NCBI RefSeq assembly: GCF_000719285.1 | Contig: NZ_JOFS01000014.1 | Span: 168,224-232,223, forward strand | Source: Streptomyces bicolor | GTDB lineage: Bacteria > Actinomycetota > Actinomycetes > Streptomycetales > Streptomycetaceae | DNA: 64,000 bases | Direction of reading: 5' to 3' | Part shown: in pieces, positions 32,963-42,491 of the stretch | Position numbering within the stretch: position 1 is the first letter of the stretch | Layout of the letters: every line of letters begins with the position of its first letter | Notes under the pieces: generated by a model | What the model was told of the DNA's origin: nothing | Database searches by the model: none | Seen by the model: only the letters and a program-made list of their open reading frames with translations | Made by a program: the position numbers and the translations under genes

Positions 32963-34024
32963 GTGACCACTTTGACCAAGGAAGCCGGCGCCCCCGTGCC
33001 GGCCGACGCGGACGCGTTCCTCTCGGTGCGGGACCTGCACGTCAGCTTCCGGACCGAGGACGGCGTCGTACGGGCCGTGGACGGGCTCTCCTTCGACCTG
33101 GAGCGCGGCAGCACGCTGGGCATCGTGGGCGAGTCGGGCTCGGGGAAGTCGGTGACGAACCTGACGATCCTCGGGCTGCACAACCCGATGTTCACCACCG
33201 TCGAGGGCGAGATCCTCCTGGAGGGCCAGGAGTTGACCACGGCCCGGGAGTCCGAGCTGGAGAGGCTGCGCGGCAACAAGGCCGCCATGATCTTCCAGGA
33301 CCCGCTCACCGCGCTGTCGCCGTACTACACGGTGGGCCGGCAGATCGCCGAGCCGTACATGAAGCACATGCGTGCCTCGAAGAAGGCCGCCTGGGAGCGA
33401 GCGGTGGAGATGCTGGGCAAGGTCGGCATCCCCAACCCGAGGCAGCGGGCGAAGGACTACCCGCACCAGTTCTCCGGCGGTATGCGCCAGCGCGCGATGA
33501 TCGCGATGGCCCTGGTCTGCGACCCCGACCTGCTCATCGCCGACGAGCCGACCACCGCCCTGGACGTCACGGTCCAGGCCCAGATCCTCGACCTGCTGAA
33601 GGACCTGCAGCAGGAGTTCGGCTCGGCGATCATCTTCATCACCCACGATCTCGGGGTGATCGCCGACATGGCCGACGACATCATGGTGATGTACGCGGGC
33701 CGCGCGGTGGAGCGCGGCACCGTCGACGAGGTGCTGAGGGCGCCCCAACACCCGTACACCTGGGGCCTGCTGAACTCGATGCCCCGCCTGGACTCGGACC
33801 CGAACGCCCCACTGGCCCCCATCCCCGGCACCCCGCCCTCCCTGCTCCATCCGCCCTCCGGCTGCCGCTTCCACCCCCGCTGCACCTTCCGGGACCGCGT
33901 CGGCGGCACCCGCTGCGAGACGGAGATCCCGCTGCTCGCCCCGGACCGCTCGTCCGCCTGCCACCTCACGGCCGAGCAGAAACGAACCATCTTCATCGAA
34001 GAGATCAAGCCCCGACTGGGCTAG
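32963..34024 (+). CDS. bldKD: Oligopeptide ABC transporter ATPase (BldKD/OppD type)
   Basis: 353 residues from GTG. Walker A GESGSGKS, signature SGGMRQR, Walker B LLIADEPT and the switch His in [10 protein letters not shown] are all present. The C-terminal Oligo_HPY cysteine motif ([21 protein letters not shown] ... ACHL) may bind an Fe-S cluster in OppD/F proteins. It pairs with BldKE to drive peptide uptake. The start is 33 bp after bldKC. Near-identical motifs occur in the paralogue at 38455-39492. Confidence 0.87.
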   Translation: MTTLTKEAGAPVPADADAFLSVRDLHVSFRTEDGVVRAVDGLSFDLERGSTLGIVGESGSGKSVTNLTILGLHNPMFTTVEGEILLEGQELTTARESELERLRGNKAAMIFQDPLTALSPYYTVGRQIAEPYMKHMRASKKAAWERAVEMLGKVGIPNPRQRAKDYPHQFSGGMRQRAMIAMALVCDPDLLIADEPTTALDVTVQAQILDLLKDLQQEFGSAIIFITHDLGVIADMADDIMVMYAGRAVERGTVDEVLRAPQHPYTWGLLNSMPRLDSDPNAPLAPIPGTPPSLLHPPSGCRFHPRCTFRDRVGGTRCETEIPLLAPDRSSACHLTAEQKRTIFIEEIKPRLG

Positions 34025-34066
34025 CGCCCCGCATGGGCCATGCGCCCCGCATGGGCCAGCGCCCCG
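34024..34066 (+). repeat. Tandem 17-bp repeat in the bldKD-bldKE spacer
   Basis: GCGCCCCGCATGGGCCA occurs at 34024-34040 and 34042-34058, with a third partial copy (GCGCCCCG) at 34059-34066. It begins at the last base of the bldKD stop codon and lies 30 bp before the bldKE start. ATG codons within it are probably not used, because a strong AGGAGGA site precedes the ATG at 34096. Confidence 0.75.
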
Positions 34067-34095
34067 ATCAGCCACGTCTGAGGAGGACTACGGCT

Positions 34096-35232
34096 ATGAC
34101 AGAGGACCTCGTCCTCCCCGCTCCCCGCGAGGCCGCCACCGACGCGCCCGGCGAACCGCTGCTGGTGGTGGAGAAACTCGTCAAGCACTTCCCGGTGAAG
34201 GGCGGCTTCCCGATCCGCCGCACGGTCGGCCAGGTGCAGGCGGTGGACGGCATCGACCTGACCGTGCACGTCGGTGAGAGCTTCGGTCTGGTGGGGGAGT
34301 CGGGCTGCGGCAAGTCGACGACGGGCCGGCTGATCACCAAGCTCCTCGAGCCGACGGGGGGCAGGATCGCGTACCGCGGCAAGGACATCACACGGGCCTC
34401 GCGCAAGCAGATGGCACCGATCAGGTCCGAGATCCAGATGATCTTCCAGGACCCGTACTCCTCACTGAACCCTCGCCAGACGGTCGGCAAGATCATCTCG
34501 GGCCCGATGGAGATCAACGGAATCGAGCCGGAGGGAGGAAGGGAGAAGCGGGTCCGTGAGCTGCTGGAGATCGTCGGCCTCAACCCCGAGCACTACAACC
34601 GCTTCCCGCACGAGTTCTCCGGCGGTCAGCGCCAGCGCATCGGCGTGGCAAGGGCGCTGGCCCTGGAGCCGAAGCTGATCGTGGCGGACGAGCCGGTCTC
34701 GGCACTCGACGTCTCCATCCAGGCGCAGGTCGTGAACCTGCTCCAGAAAGTCCAGCAGGAGCTGGGTATCGCGTTCCTGTTCATCGCCCACGACCTCGCC
34801 GTCGTACGGCACTTCTCGCAGCGCGTGGCGGTCATGTACCTCGGCAAGGTGATCGAGGTCGGCGACCGCGACTCCATCTACACCCGCCCCCGGCACCCCT
34901 ACACCCACGCCCTGCTGTCCGCAGTGCCCGAGGTCAACGTCTCCGGCGAGGAGGCGACCCAGCGGGAGCGGATCCGGCTGGCCGGTGACGTGCCGTCCCC
35001 GATCTCACCGCCCTCCGGCTGCCGCTTCCGGACCCGCTGCTGGAAGGCACAGGACAAGTGCGCGGCCGAGGAGCCGCCGCTCGTCCAGATCTCCGGCAAC
35101 CACGCGGGCCACCTGACGGCCTGCCACTTCCCGGAGGAGCCGACGACCGAGGCGCGGGACGAGGACATCGTGCTGGATCCGGCGTTGGCGGCGCTGGAGG
35201 AGGGCGGGGAGGGCCAAGGGGACAGGCCCTAG
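34096..35232 (+). CDS. bldKE: Oligopeptide ABC transporter ATPase (BldKE/OppF type)
   Basis: 378 residues. Walker A GESGCGKS, signature SGGQRQR, Walker [13 protein letters not shown] and [10 protein letters not shown] are present. The C-terminal Oligo_HPY motif has [16 protein letters not shown] and ACHF. The segment [17 protein letters not shown] is almost identical in the paralogue at 37382-38428. AGGAGGA at 34081 sets the ATG at 34096. It is last in the operon. Its TAG stop overlaps the TAG stop of the convergent methyltransferase in a shared CTAG palindrome (35229-35232), leaving no room for a dedicated terminator. Confidence 0.85.
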   Translation: MTEDLVLPAPREAATDAPGEPLLVVEKLVKHFPVKGGFPIRRTVGQVQAVDGIDLTVHVGESFGLVGESGCGKSTTGRLITKLLEPTGGRIAYRGKDITRASRKQMAPIRSEIQMIFQDPYSSLNPRQTVGKIISGPMEINGIEPEGGREKRVRELLEIVGLNPEHYNRFPHEFSGGQRQRIGVARALALEPKLIVADEPVSALDVSIQAQVVNLLQKVQQELGIAFLFIAHDLAVVRHFSQRVAVMYLGKVIEVGDRDSIYTRPRHPYTHALLSAVPEVNVSGEEATQRERIRLAGDVPSPISPPSGCRFRTRCWKAQDKCAAEEPPLVQISGNHAGHLTACHFPEEPTTEARDEDIVLDPALAALEEGGEGQGDRP

Positions 35233-35981
35233 CGGTAGGCCTGGCGGTAGGCCTCCGCCACGGTGATGATCTCGGGGCACGTGGAGGTGAGCGGGCCTCG
35301 TCCCCAGTCGCCGTACTGCTCGACGACGGCGAGACCGGCTTCGTGGAGGAAGGCGGACAGGGCGTCGGGGCCGAGGAAGCGCAGGGTGGTGCGGCTGACG
35401 GCAGGAGCCGGCCAGGTGTCGCAGTCGTACGTCTCGGTGAAGGTCACCCGGTCTCCGGCGACGGGCCCCTCGACCTCATGCCACACGCGTACGGCACGCC
35501 CGTCCGCGTCGGTGGCCCGGTGCACCCGGTCCGGTGTCCACGCCCGCCACGCCCGCGCGCCCGGATTCCGCGTCTCGAACACGAACCGCCCACCGGGACG
35601 AAGAGCTCGACGCACGGCGCGTAGCGCGGCACGCAGCTCCTCGTCGCAGAGCAGCACCTGAAACGCGTGCCCGGTCATCACGACCAGGTCGAACTCCGCG
35701 CGCCAGTCGCGCGTCCGCAGATCTCCGAGCACCCACTCGACGTCACCGTCGTGCCGGCGGCCCTGTACGAGCATGGCGGCGGCCGGGTCGAGCCCCACGA
35801 GCCGCCCGCGGTGACCGTCGGCATGGGCCCGCCGGAGCAGCCGTCCGGTGCCGCAGCCGACGTCGAGCACGGCGCGGGCGGACGTCACATACCCGAGGTA
35901 GAAGTCGTCACCCGGACCCCACGGGTTGAGGGCGTCGTACCACGCGGCGAGCGAGAGATCCCCGAACGACCGATCGACCAT
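35229..35981 (-). CDS. Class I SAM-dependent methyltransferase
   Basis: 250 residues. The SAM site is VLDVGCGTGRLLRRA, with an acidic LVGLDPA after it. Motif IV-like DLVVMTGHAFQVLL and a post-I region (LRPGGRFVFETRNPGARAW) fit the UbiE/Methyltransf_25-type small-molecule enzymes. A C-terminal EYGDW-like segment may cap the substrate pocket. The substrate is unknown. It is convergent with bldKE and shares its terminal CTAG. The amidohydrolase gene upstream on the same strand ends 83 bp away, so the two may not be co-transcribed. Confidence 0.87.
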   Translation of the reverse strand: MVDRSFGDLSLAAWYDALNPWGPGDDFYLGYVTSARAVLDVGCGTGRLLRRAHADGHRGRLVGLDPAAAMLVQGRRHDGDVEWVLGDLRTRDWRAEFDLVVMTGHAFQVLLCDEELRAALRAVRRALRPGGRFVFETRNPGARAWRAWTPDRVHRATDADGRAVRVWHEVEGPVAGDRVTFTETYDCDTWPAPAVSRTTLRFLGPDALSAFLHEAGLAVVEQYGDWGRGPLTSTCPEIITVAEAYRQAYR

Positions 35982-36064
35982 TCGCGGAAGTGTGCCACAA
36001 CTGCCGCTGCGCTACGGCGGTTTCGGCGCCGACAGCACCGCCGGGACGTCGAGGCGCGGCCCAC

Positions 36065-37105
36065 TCACCGCACGACCCGCCCCCGCAGCACGATCCGCCG
36101 AGGATGCCGCAGCACCCCCGGCTCCCGTCGCGGATCCACGTCGTAGACGGTGACATCGGCGAGCCCGCCCTCGACCAGCCCCGGCAGCCCCAGGAACTCC
36201 CGCGCCGCCCAACTCGCCGCCCCCACCGCCACGTCCGCGGGCAGCCCGGCGGCGATGAGGTGCTCGACCTCGGTGGCGACGTTGCCGAAGGGGGTGGAGT
36301 CGGTGCCGGCGAGGACGGTGACGCCGGCGTCATGGGCCTCGCGAACGCGCTGGATCATGATGCGGTGCCCTGCGTGCCAGAGCCGGCCGCGGGGGTTGTC
36401 CTTGATGCGGGGCGCGCTGCGGGCGAAGGCGGTGAGGGTGGGGACGTAGACCGCCCCGTGCGCGGCCATCAGCTCCACGCACTCCTCCGGCATCCCCATG
36501 CCGTGCTCGATCGAGTCGACGCCCGCGCGGGCGGCGTTGAGCACGCCCTGGGCGGACTGGCAGTGCGCGGCGACCCGCCCACCGGCCGCGTGCACCGCGT
36601 CGGTGACGGCGCGCAGGATGTCGTACGGCACGGGGGCCGCCTCGAAGTCCCAGTCGCCCATGAGCTTGCACCAGCCGTCATGGGCCTTGGCCTCGGCGAC
36701 GGCGGCGGTCACCAGGTCGTCGGTGACCGTGTGGAAGTCGGCACTCTTCGACAGGCCCGCCCAGGCCAGCCAGCGCCCTGCCGTGATCATGCGCGGCGCG
36801 TCGGCCGCGTCCCGCAGCCCGTCCGGGATCTCCCCGAGCAACCCCGGGAACCGTAACGCCGTCGTCCCGGCGTCCCGGTGCGCGGCGATCTGCTCGACGA
36901 ACACGTCGGGGTCGAAGGCGGGTTCGTCCTCGGACGGGGATCCCGGGTGCGTGTGCACGTCGACGAGGCCGGGGAGCAGGTAGCCGCCGTCCGCCACCGT
37001 GTCCGCCTCGGCCGAGGGGCGGTCGAAGGTGATGCGGTCGCCGAGGATCCAGAGGTCACGGGGGATGCCGCTTGGGAGGACGGTGCCGCGCAGGTGAAGG
37101 GCCAC
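36065..37105 (-). CDS. Amidohydrolase (imidazolonepropionase/prolidase-like) with a TTA codon
   Basis: 346 residues from a GTG at 37105; a longer form from ATG 37171 is possible. The metal-dependent hydrolase fold shows PGLVDVHTHPG (metal-binding HxH), the AGTTALRFPG loop, AAHCQSAQGV, DSIEHGMGMPEE, and TDSTPFG (the last metal Asp). The C-terminal beta-sandwich strand reads GGLADVTVYDVDPR. Family members hydrolyse cyclic amides or dipeptides; location beside peptide importers makes peptide breakdown possible. The in-frame TTA at 36854-36856 is a rare leucine codon in Streptomyces and implies dependence on the bldA tRNA. The palindrome at 37176-37195 lies just upstream. Confidence 0.85.
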   Translation of the reverse strand: MALHLRGTVLPSGIPRDLWILGDRITFDRPSAEADTVADGGYLLPGLVDVHTHPGSPSEDEPAFDPDVFVEQIAAHRDAGTTALRFPGLLGEIPDGLRDAADAPRMITAGRWLAWAGLSKSADFHTVTDDLVTAAVAEAKAHDGWCKLMGDWDFEAAPVPYDILRAVTDAVHAAGGRVAAHCQSAQGVLNAARAGVDSIEHGMGMPEECVELMAAHGAVYVPTLTAFARSAPRIKDNPRGRLWHAGHRIMIQRVREAHDAGVTVLAGTDSTPFGNVATEVEHLIAAGLPADVAVGAASWAAREFLGLPGLVEGGLADVTVYDVDPRREPGVLRHPRRIVLRGRVVR

Positions 37106-37175
37106 GGGGAGGCAGTTTTGCCGCCTGGTCAGGCGTGCGGCAAGGGCGCCCGCCTGGATCCGTCCCGCCAATCGC

Positions 37176-37195
37176 GTACGGGTACGTACCCGTAC
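37176..37195. promoter_or_regulatory. Perfect 20-bp palindrome upstream of the amidohydrolase
   Basis: GTACGGGTAC followed directly by GTACCCGTAC is its own reverse complement over 20 bp with no loop, so it suits a dimeric protein-binding site better than an RNA hairpin. It is 70 bp upstream of the GTG start at 37105. A regulator binding here would control the amidohydrolase. Confidence 0.55.
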
Positions 37196-37328
37196 CCTCT
37201 GTAGGTGAGTGAGAGGAGCTTCGCATCCCCGCCGAAGCCCGCGACCGAAAAGGGCGGCCGGTGCGCATCCTCGACCTCAACCCCTGAGCACCAGATCTGC
37301 CGAAGGTCGTGCATGGGCCGGACGGCCG

Positions 37329-37365
37329 AGGGCCCGTGCACACGCGAGAGGTGTGCACGGGCCCT
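37329..37365 (-). terminator. Terminator of the second peptide importer operon
   Basis: A perfect 15-bp stem (37329-37343 with 37351-37365) has a 7-base loop and lies 16 bp beyond the stop of the minus-strand OppF gene. It is symmetrical and could also stop plus-strand transcription. Confidence 0.88.
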
Positions 37366-37381
37366 GGTTGCCTTGGCTGTG

Positions 37382-38428
<1,047 letters not shown>

Positions 38429-38454
38429 GGTGGTGAAATCCCGTCTCTTGTACG

Positions 38455-39492
38455 TCAGTTGGCCGCGCTGCCGGCCAGGTCGGAGAAGTACTCGCCGCGC
38501 TGCTCGGCGGTCAGGTGGCAGGCGGAGCCTCGTCCGTCGACGAGCTCCAGCAGCGGCCGCTCCGACGAGCACAGGCCGCCCTCGACCTTCTCGGCGAAGG
38601 CGCACCGCGGGTGGAAACGGCAACCCGACGGCGGGTTCAGCAGCGACGGCGGCGAACCCGGGATCGGGTTGAGCGGCACGTCCACCGGGTGGTCCAGGCT
38701 CGGCATCGAGCTGAGCAGGCCCCAGGTGTAGGGGTGCTGCGGGTCGCGCAGCACCTCCTTCTTCGTGCCGCGCTCCACGCACCGGCCGCCGTACATCACC
38801 AGCACGTCGTCCGCGATGTCGGCGATGACACCGAGGTCGTGCGTGATGAAGATGATGGCCGTGCCGAACTCCTTCTGGAGGTCCTTCAGGAGGTCCATGA
38901 TCTGGGCCTGCACGGTCACGTCGAGGGCCGTGGTCGGCTCGTCCGCGATCAGCAGCTCCGGGTCGCAGACCAGCGCCATCGCGATCATCGCGCGCTGGCG
39001 CATACCGCCGGAGAACTGGTGCGGGTAGTCGTCGACGCGGACCTCGGGCTGCGGAATGCCGACCCGCTTCAGCATCTCGATCGCCCGCTCCCGGGCCGCC
39101 TTCTTGGAGCAGCCCGTGTGCTTGCGGTAGGTCTCGCCGATCTGCTTGCCGATGGTGTGGTACGGCGACAGCGAGGTCAGCGCGTCCTGGAAGATCATCG
39201 ACATCTTGTTGCCGCGGAGCTTCTCCAGCGTCTTCTCCGAGGCGCCGTTCAGCTCTTCGCCGTCCAGGGTGATCGAGCCCTCGACCTTGGTGCTGTCCGG
39301 GTTGTGCAGGCCCAGGATGGTCAGGTTGGTGACCGACTTGCCGGACCCGGACTCGCCCACGATGCCCAGCGTCTTGCCGCGTACGAGGTCGAAGGACAGA
39401 CCGTCGACGGCCTTGACGGTGCCGTCCTCGGTCGAGAAGTGCACCTTCAAGTCCTTGATGGAAAGGAAGGGCTGCTGATCGGTGCTCGTCAC
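38455..39492 (-). CDS. Oligopeptide ABC transporter ATPase (OppD/BldKD paralogue)
   Basis: 345 residues. Walker A GESGSGKS, signature SGGMRQR, Walker [13 protein letters not shown] and [14 protein letters not shown] are present, and the C-terminal motif is [20 protein letters not shown]. The segment [12 protein letters not shown] is shared exactly with the ATPase at 32963-34024. It works with the OppF-type ATPase below it. The start lies 48 bp after the permease gene. Confidence 0.9.
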   Translation of the reverse strand: MTSTDQQPFLSIKDLKVHFSTEDGTVKAVDGLSFDLVRGKTLGIVGESGSGKSVTNLTILGLHNPDSTKVEGSITLDGEELNGASEKTLEKLRGNKMSMIFQDALTSLSPYHTIGKQIGETYRKHTGCSKKAARERAIEMLKRVGIPQPEVRVDDYPHQFSGGMRQRAMIAMALVCDPELLIADEPTTALDVTVQAQIMDLLKDLQKEFGTAIIFITHDLGVIADIADDVLVMYGGRCVERGTKKEVLRDPQHPYTWGLLSSMPSLDHPVDVPLNPIPGSPPSLLNPPSGCRFHPRCAFAEKVEGGLCSSERPLLELVDGRGSACHLTAEQRGEYFSDLAGSAAN

Positions 39493-39540
39493 GGGGACGC
39501 TCCAGTGAGGGGTGATGCGGGGTAGCTGGTGGGGGCGGGG

Positions 39541-40521
39541 TCAGGCGAGCCTGATGCGGGGGTCGATCAGGGCGTAGCAGGCGTCGACGACGATGTTGGC
39601 GAGCACGACGAAGCTGGCCGTGACCACCATGACGCCGAGGAGCATGGGCAGGTCGTTGTTGGTCGCCGACTTGACGGCGAGCATGCCGATGCCCTGGATG
39701 CTGAAGGTCTTCTCGGTGATCATGCCGCCGCCGAGCAGGACGCCCATGTCGATGCCGAAGATCGTGACGATCGGGCCCATGGCGCCGCGCCAGGCGAACC
39801 GGAAGAACACGTTCGGTCCGGAGAGGCCCTTGGCCCGGGCTGTGCGGACGTAGTCCTCGTTGAGCTGCTCGACCATCTGGGAGCGCGTCATACGGGTGTA
39901 GTTCGCGGTGAAGATCAGCGCCAGGATCAGCCACGGCAGCAGCAGTCCGGCGAACCACTGGCCCGGGTTCTCGGAGAAGGGCGTGTATCCGGGCTGGTCG
40001 AGGATCTGCCACTGGTACACGAAGAGGTACAGGGCCAGGGTGCCCACGAAGTAGATCTGCATGGACGACGCGACCAGCGAGGCGCTGCTGGCGACCTTGT
40101 CGGTGGCCTTGCCCTGCTTGCGCGCGGCCAGCATGCCGGCGCCGACGCCGAAGACCAGGAACACCACGGACGAGCCGAGGAACAGCGAGAACGTCGTCGG
40201 GAACCGGTCCAGGATGGTGGCGAGGACGGGCTCGCGGTTGACGAACGAGTAGCCGAGGCACGGTGCGTCGCAGTTGCCGAAGCCCGGGTACTCCCGGCCG
40301 AGGAAGATGCCGCTGAGCCAGTGCCAGAACTGGACCGGCATCGGATCCGCGATCCCCATGTTGTGGCGGATCAGCTCCAGCGTCTCCGGCGTGCAGAGCT
40401 TGCCGCAGGCGATCCGGGCCGGGTCGCGTGGCACCGCGTAGAAGAGCATGAACGTGACCGCGCTGATGATCAGCAGCGTGATCACGGCGCCGAGGAGCCG
40501 GCGGACGAGGAAGCGAAGCAT
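39541..40521 (-). CDS. Oligopeptide ABC transporter permease (OppB/BldKC paralogue)
   Basis: 326 residues, the same length as the permease at 31949-32929. It begins MLRFLVRRLLGAVITLLIIS. The first loop has paired cysteines (ACGKLC, CDAPC). The EAA loop is EDYVRTARAKGLSGPNVFFR, and it ends IDPRIRLA. The ATG at 40521 is chosen over a longer frame because it aligns with the first helix and the paralogue's start. A hairpin at 40603-40629 lies between it and the binding-protein gene. Confidence 0.88.
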   Translation of the reverse strand: MLRFLVRRLLGAVITLLIISAVTFMLFYAVPRDPARIACGKLCTPETLELIRHNMGIADPMPVQFWHWLSGIFLGREYPGFGNCDAPCLGYSFVNREPVLATILDRFPTTFSLFLGSSVVFLVFGVGAGMLAARKQGKATDKVASSASLVASSMQIYFVGTLALYLFVYQWQILDQPGYTPFSENPGQWFAGLLLPWLILALIFTANYTRMTRSQMVEQLNEDYVRTARAKGLSGPNVFFRFAWRGAMGPIVTIFGIDMGVLLGGGMITEKTFSIQGIGMLAVKSATNNDLPMLLGVMVVTASFVVLANIVVDACYALIDPRIRLA

Positions 40522-40602
40522 GGGGAGTGGCTTTCCTGGGAGAGGCCGTCGTGCGGAAAGGCCGGACCGGGGATCACCCGGGGGCCCGGTGGACGAGCCG
40601 AG

Positions 40603-40629
40603 GGTGGGGCGGCACACGGCCGCCCCACC
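40603..40629 (-). terminator. Intercistronic hairpin after the second binding-protein gene
   Basis: An 11-bp stem (40603-40613 with 40619-40629) with a five-base loop lies 14 bp beyond the binding-protein stop and 80 bp before the permease start. It is placed like the hairpin after bldKB, which suggests a shared way to favour binding-protein expression. Confidence 0.7.
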
Positions 40630-40642
40630 TCTCAGGTGTGGA

Positions 40643-42409
40643 TCAGGACTTGACGTACATCTTGTAGAGCATGCTGCCGTCGAAGTTCGGGTCCATCTTC
40701 ACGTTGCCGAGCTTGGAGCCGTGCATGTAGATGCGGCGCATGTACACGTCGGGGATGAACGCACCGGTCTCGGTGACCTGCTTGTCCAGGGCGGCCCACA
40801 TCTTGTTGGCCTTGTCCTGGTCGGTCTCGGCGGTCGCGGCCTTGATGGCGGCGTCGATGGCCGGGTCCTTCAGGTGCGAGTAGTTCTGGCCCTGGTCGAC
40901 GACGTTCTTGCTGTCGAACAGCGGCTGGAACACGGAGTAACCGGTCGGCCAGTCGGAGGACCAGCCGCCCCAGTAGACGTCGAACTCGTTGTCGAGCTTG
41001 CCGATCTGGTCGTACCAGGTGGTGGAGTCGATGCCCTTGGTGACGACCTCGAAGCCGGCGGCCTTCAGGGCGTTCTCGATGACGACCTTGATCTTCGCCT
41101 GCTGCGGGTCCTGCTGGTAGGCGTAGACGACCTTGTAGCCGGACTTGCCGGCCTTCTTCAGGATCTCCTTGGCGGCCTTCGGGTCGCCCTCGGGCTTCGC
41201 CAGCTTGCCCCAGACGTCCTGCGACTCGTAGCCGGCGACGAGCGGGCTCATGATGCCGGTCGCGTAGTCACCGCGCACCTTGCCGCCCAGCAGCTGACGG
41301 ATGCCGGCGGTCGGCCAGGCCTTGATGAGGGCCTCACGGACGGCCTTGTCCTTGACGCGGCTGGTGTTGATCCAGTAGCAGCTGACGCCGTTGCCGAGCT
41401 GCTCGAAGACGCGGTCCTTCGCCTCGGTCTGCGCCTTCTGGATGCGCTCCTGCGGGATCGTGCGCCAGCTGGTGGCGTACTGGTCCTTGCCGGCGTCGGC
41501 CAGCAGACGGTCGATGGCCGTCAGCTGCTCGATGCCGAAGGTGAAGTCGAACTGGTCCGGGTAGGCGTTGCGGATCGGGTCCGTCGCCGGGTCCCAGTGC
41601 TCGTTGCGGACCAGCGTCATCGACTTGTCGGTGACGTGCGACTTGATCTTGTAAGGACCGCTGGAGACAGGCTTCTTGTCGTAGTCCTGCTTGGTGTCCT
41701 TCTTCACCGGGGTCGGCGCGTAGGAGTGCATCGCCAGGACGTAGTTGAAGTCGGGACGCGCCTCGGACAGGCGGAAGGTGATGGTCTTCCCGCTGGTCTC
41801 GATGGACTTCAGGTGCTTGCCGCCGTACGGGCCCGGGTACGACTTGCGGTACTCCGCCGAGCCGGTCAGCCAGGTCTGGACGTAGAAGGCGCCCTCGGTG
41901 ACGAAGTTGGCGAAGCAGCGCTCGATGCCGTGGCGGACGTCATCGACGGTGATGTCGGAGCCGTCCTCCCACTTGATGCCGTCCTTGAGCGTGAAGGACC
42001 AGGTCTTGCCGCCGTCCTTCATGGTGCCCGTGTCGGTGGCCAGGTCGCCGACCAGCGTCATGGAGCCGTCGTCGGCGATCTTGTAGTTGGTCAGCGTGCG
42101 GGAGATGACCATCGCCGCGAGCGAGTTCCACGCGTAGTAGATGCGCTGCGGGTCGAGGTGCGAGAAGTCGTCGTCGTTCAGCAGGTAGACGGTGCCGCCC
42201 TTCTTCGCGCCGGAGACCTCGGGGGCCGGGCCCTTGGAGTCCTCGGCGGTGCCGATCTTGACGACGGTCGCGTTGGCCTTGGCCGCCTCCTGCTTGCCGC
42301 CACCACCGGTGTTGTTGGTGGTGTCGCCGCTGCTGCACGCGGACAGCACGGAGCTGGACGCCGCCACGACACCGGTGGCAATAAGGAAGTTTCTGCGCGA
42401 GAAGGACAT
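40643..42409 (-). CDS. Oligopeptide-binding lipoprotein (BldKB paralogue) with Tat-like signal
   Basis: 588 residues. The signal peptide MSFSRRNFLIATGVVAASS has a twin-arginine SRRNFL motif and ends in a lipobox (VLSAC), so export by Tat and lipid anchoring are likely; the paralogue at 30037 has an ordinary Sec-type signal. The mature part is a family 5 peptide-binding protein (GTVYLLNDDDFSHLDPQRIY ... WSFTLKDGIKWEDGSDITVDDV ... FDVYWGGWSSDWP). It probably has a different peptide range. An 82-bp gap separates it from the upstream permease gene. Confidence 0.88.
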   Translation of the reverse strand: MSFSRRNFLIATGVVAASSSVLSACSSGDTTNNTGGGGKQEAAKANATVVKIGTAEDSKGPAPEVSGAKKGGTVYLLNDDDFSHLDPQRIYYAWNSLAAMVISRTLTNYKIADDGSMTLVGDLATDTGTMKDGGKTWSFTLKDGIKWEDGSDITVDDVRHGIERCFANFVTEGAFYVQTWLTGSAEYRKSYPGPYGGKHLKSIETSGKTITFRLSEARPDFNYVLAMHSYAPTPVKKDTKQDYDKKPVSSGPYKIKSHVTDKSMTLVRNEHWDPATDPIRNAYPDQFDFTFGIEQLTAIDRLLADAGKDQYATSWRTIPQERIQKAQTEAKDRVFEQLGNGVSCYWINTSRVKDKAVREALIKAWPTAGIRQLLGGKVRGDYATGIMSPLVAGYESQDVWGKLAKPEGDPKAAKEILKKAGKSGYKVVYAYQQDPQQAKIKVVIENALKAAGFEVVTKGIDSTTWYDQIGKLDNEFDVYWGGWSSDWPTGYSVFQPLFDSKNVVDQGQNYSHLKDPAIDAAIKAATAETDQDKANKMWAALDKQVTETGAFIPDVYMRRIYMHGSKLGNVKMDPNFDGSMLYKMYVKS

Positions 42410-42491
42410 CGCAATCCTGCCTTCGAAAGGTGAGTGATGAGAGAGATCCGGCACCCCGGCGCCTTCGCCGTGGTCCTGAAAAGGGCCGGAG

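Noticed and set aside
36498..36983. Plus-strand frames opposite the amidohydrolase
   Set aside because: The minus strand encodes all metal-binding motifs of the hydrolase; the plus frames are Ser/Ala/Arg-rich shadows.
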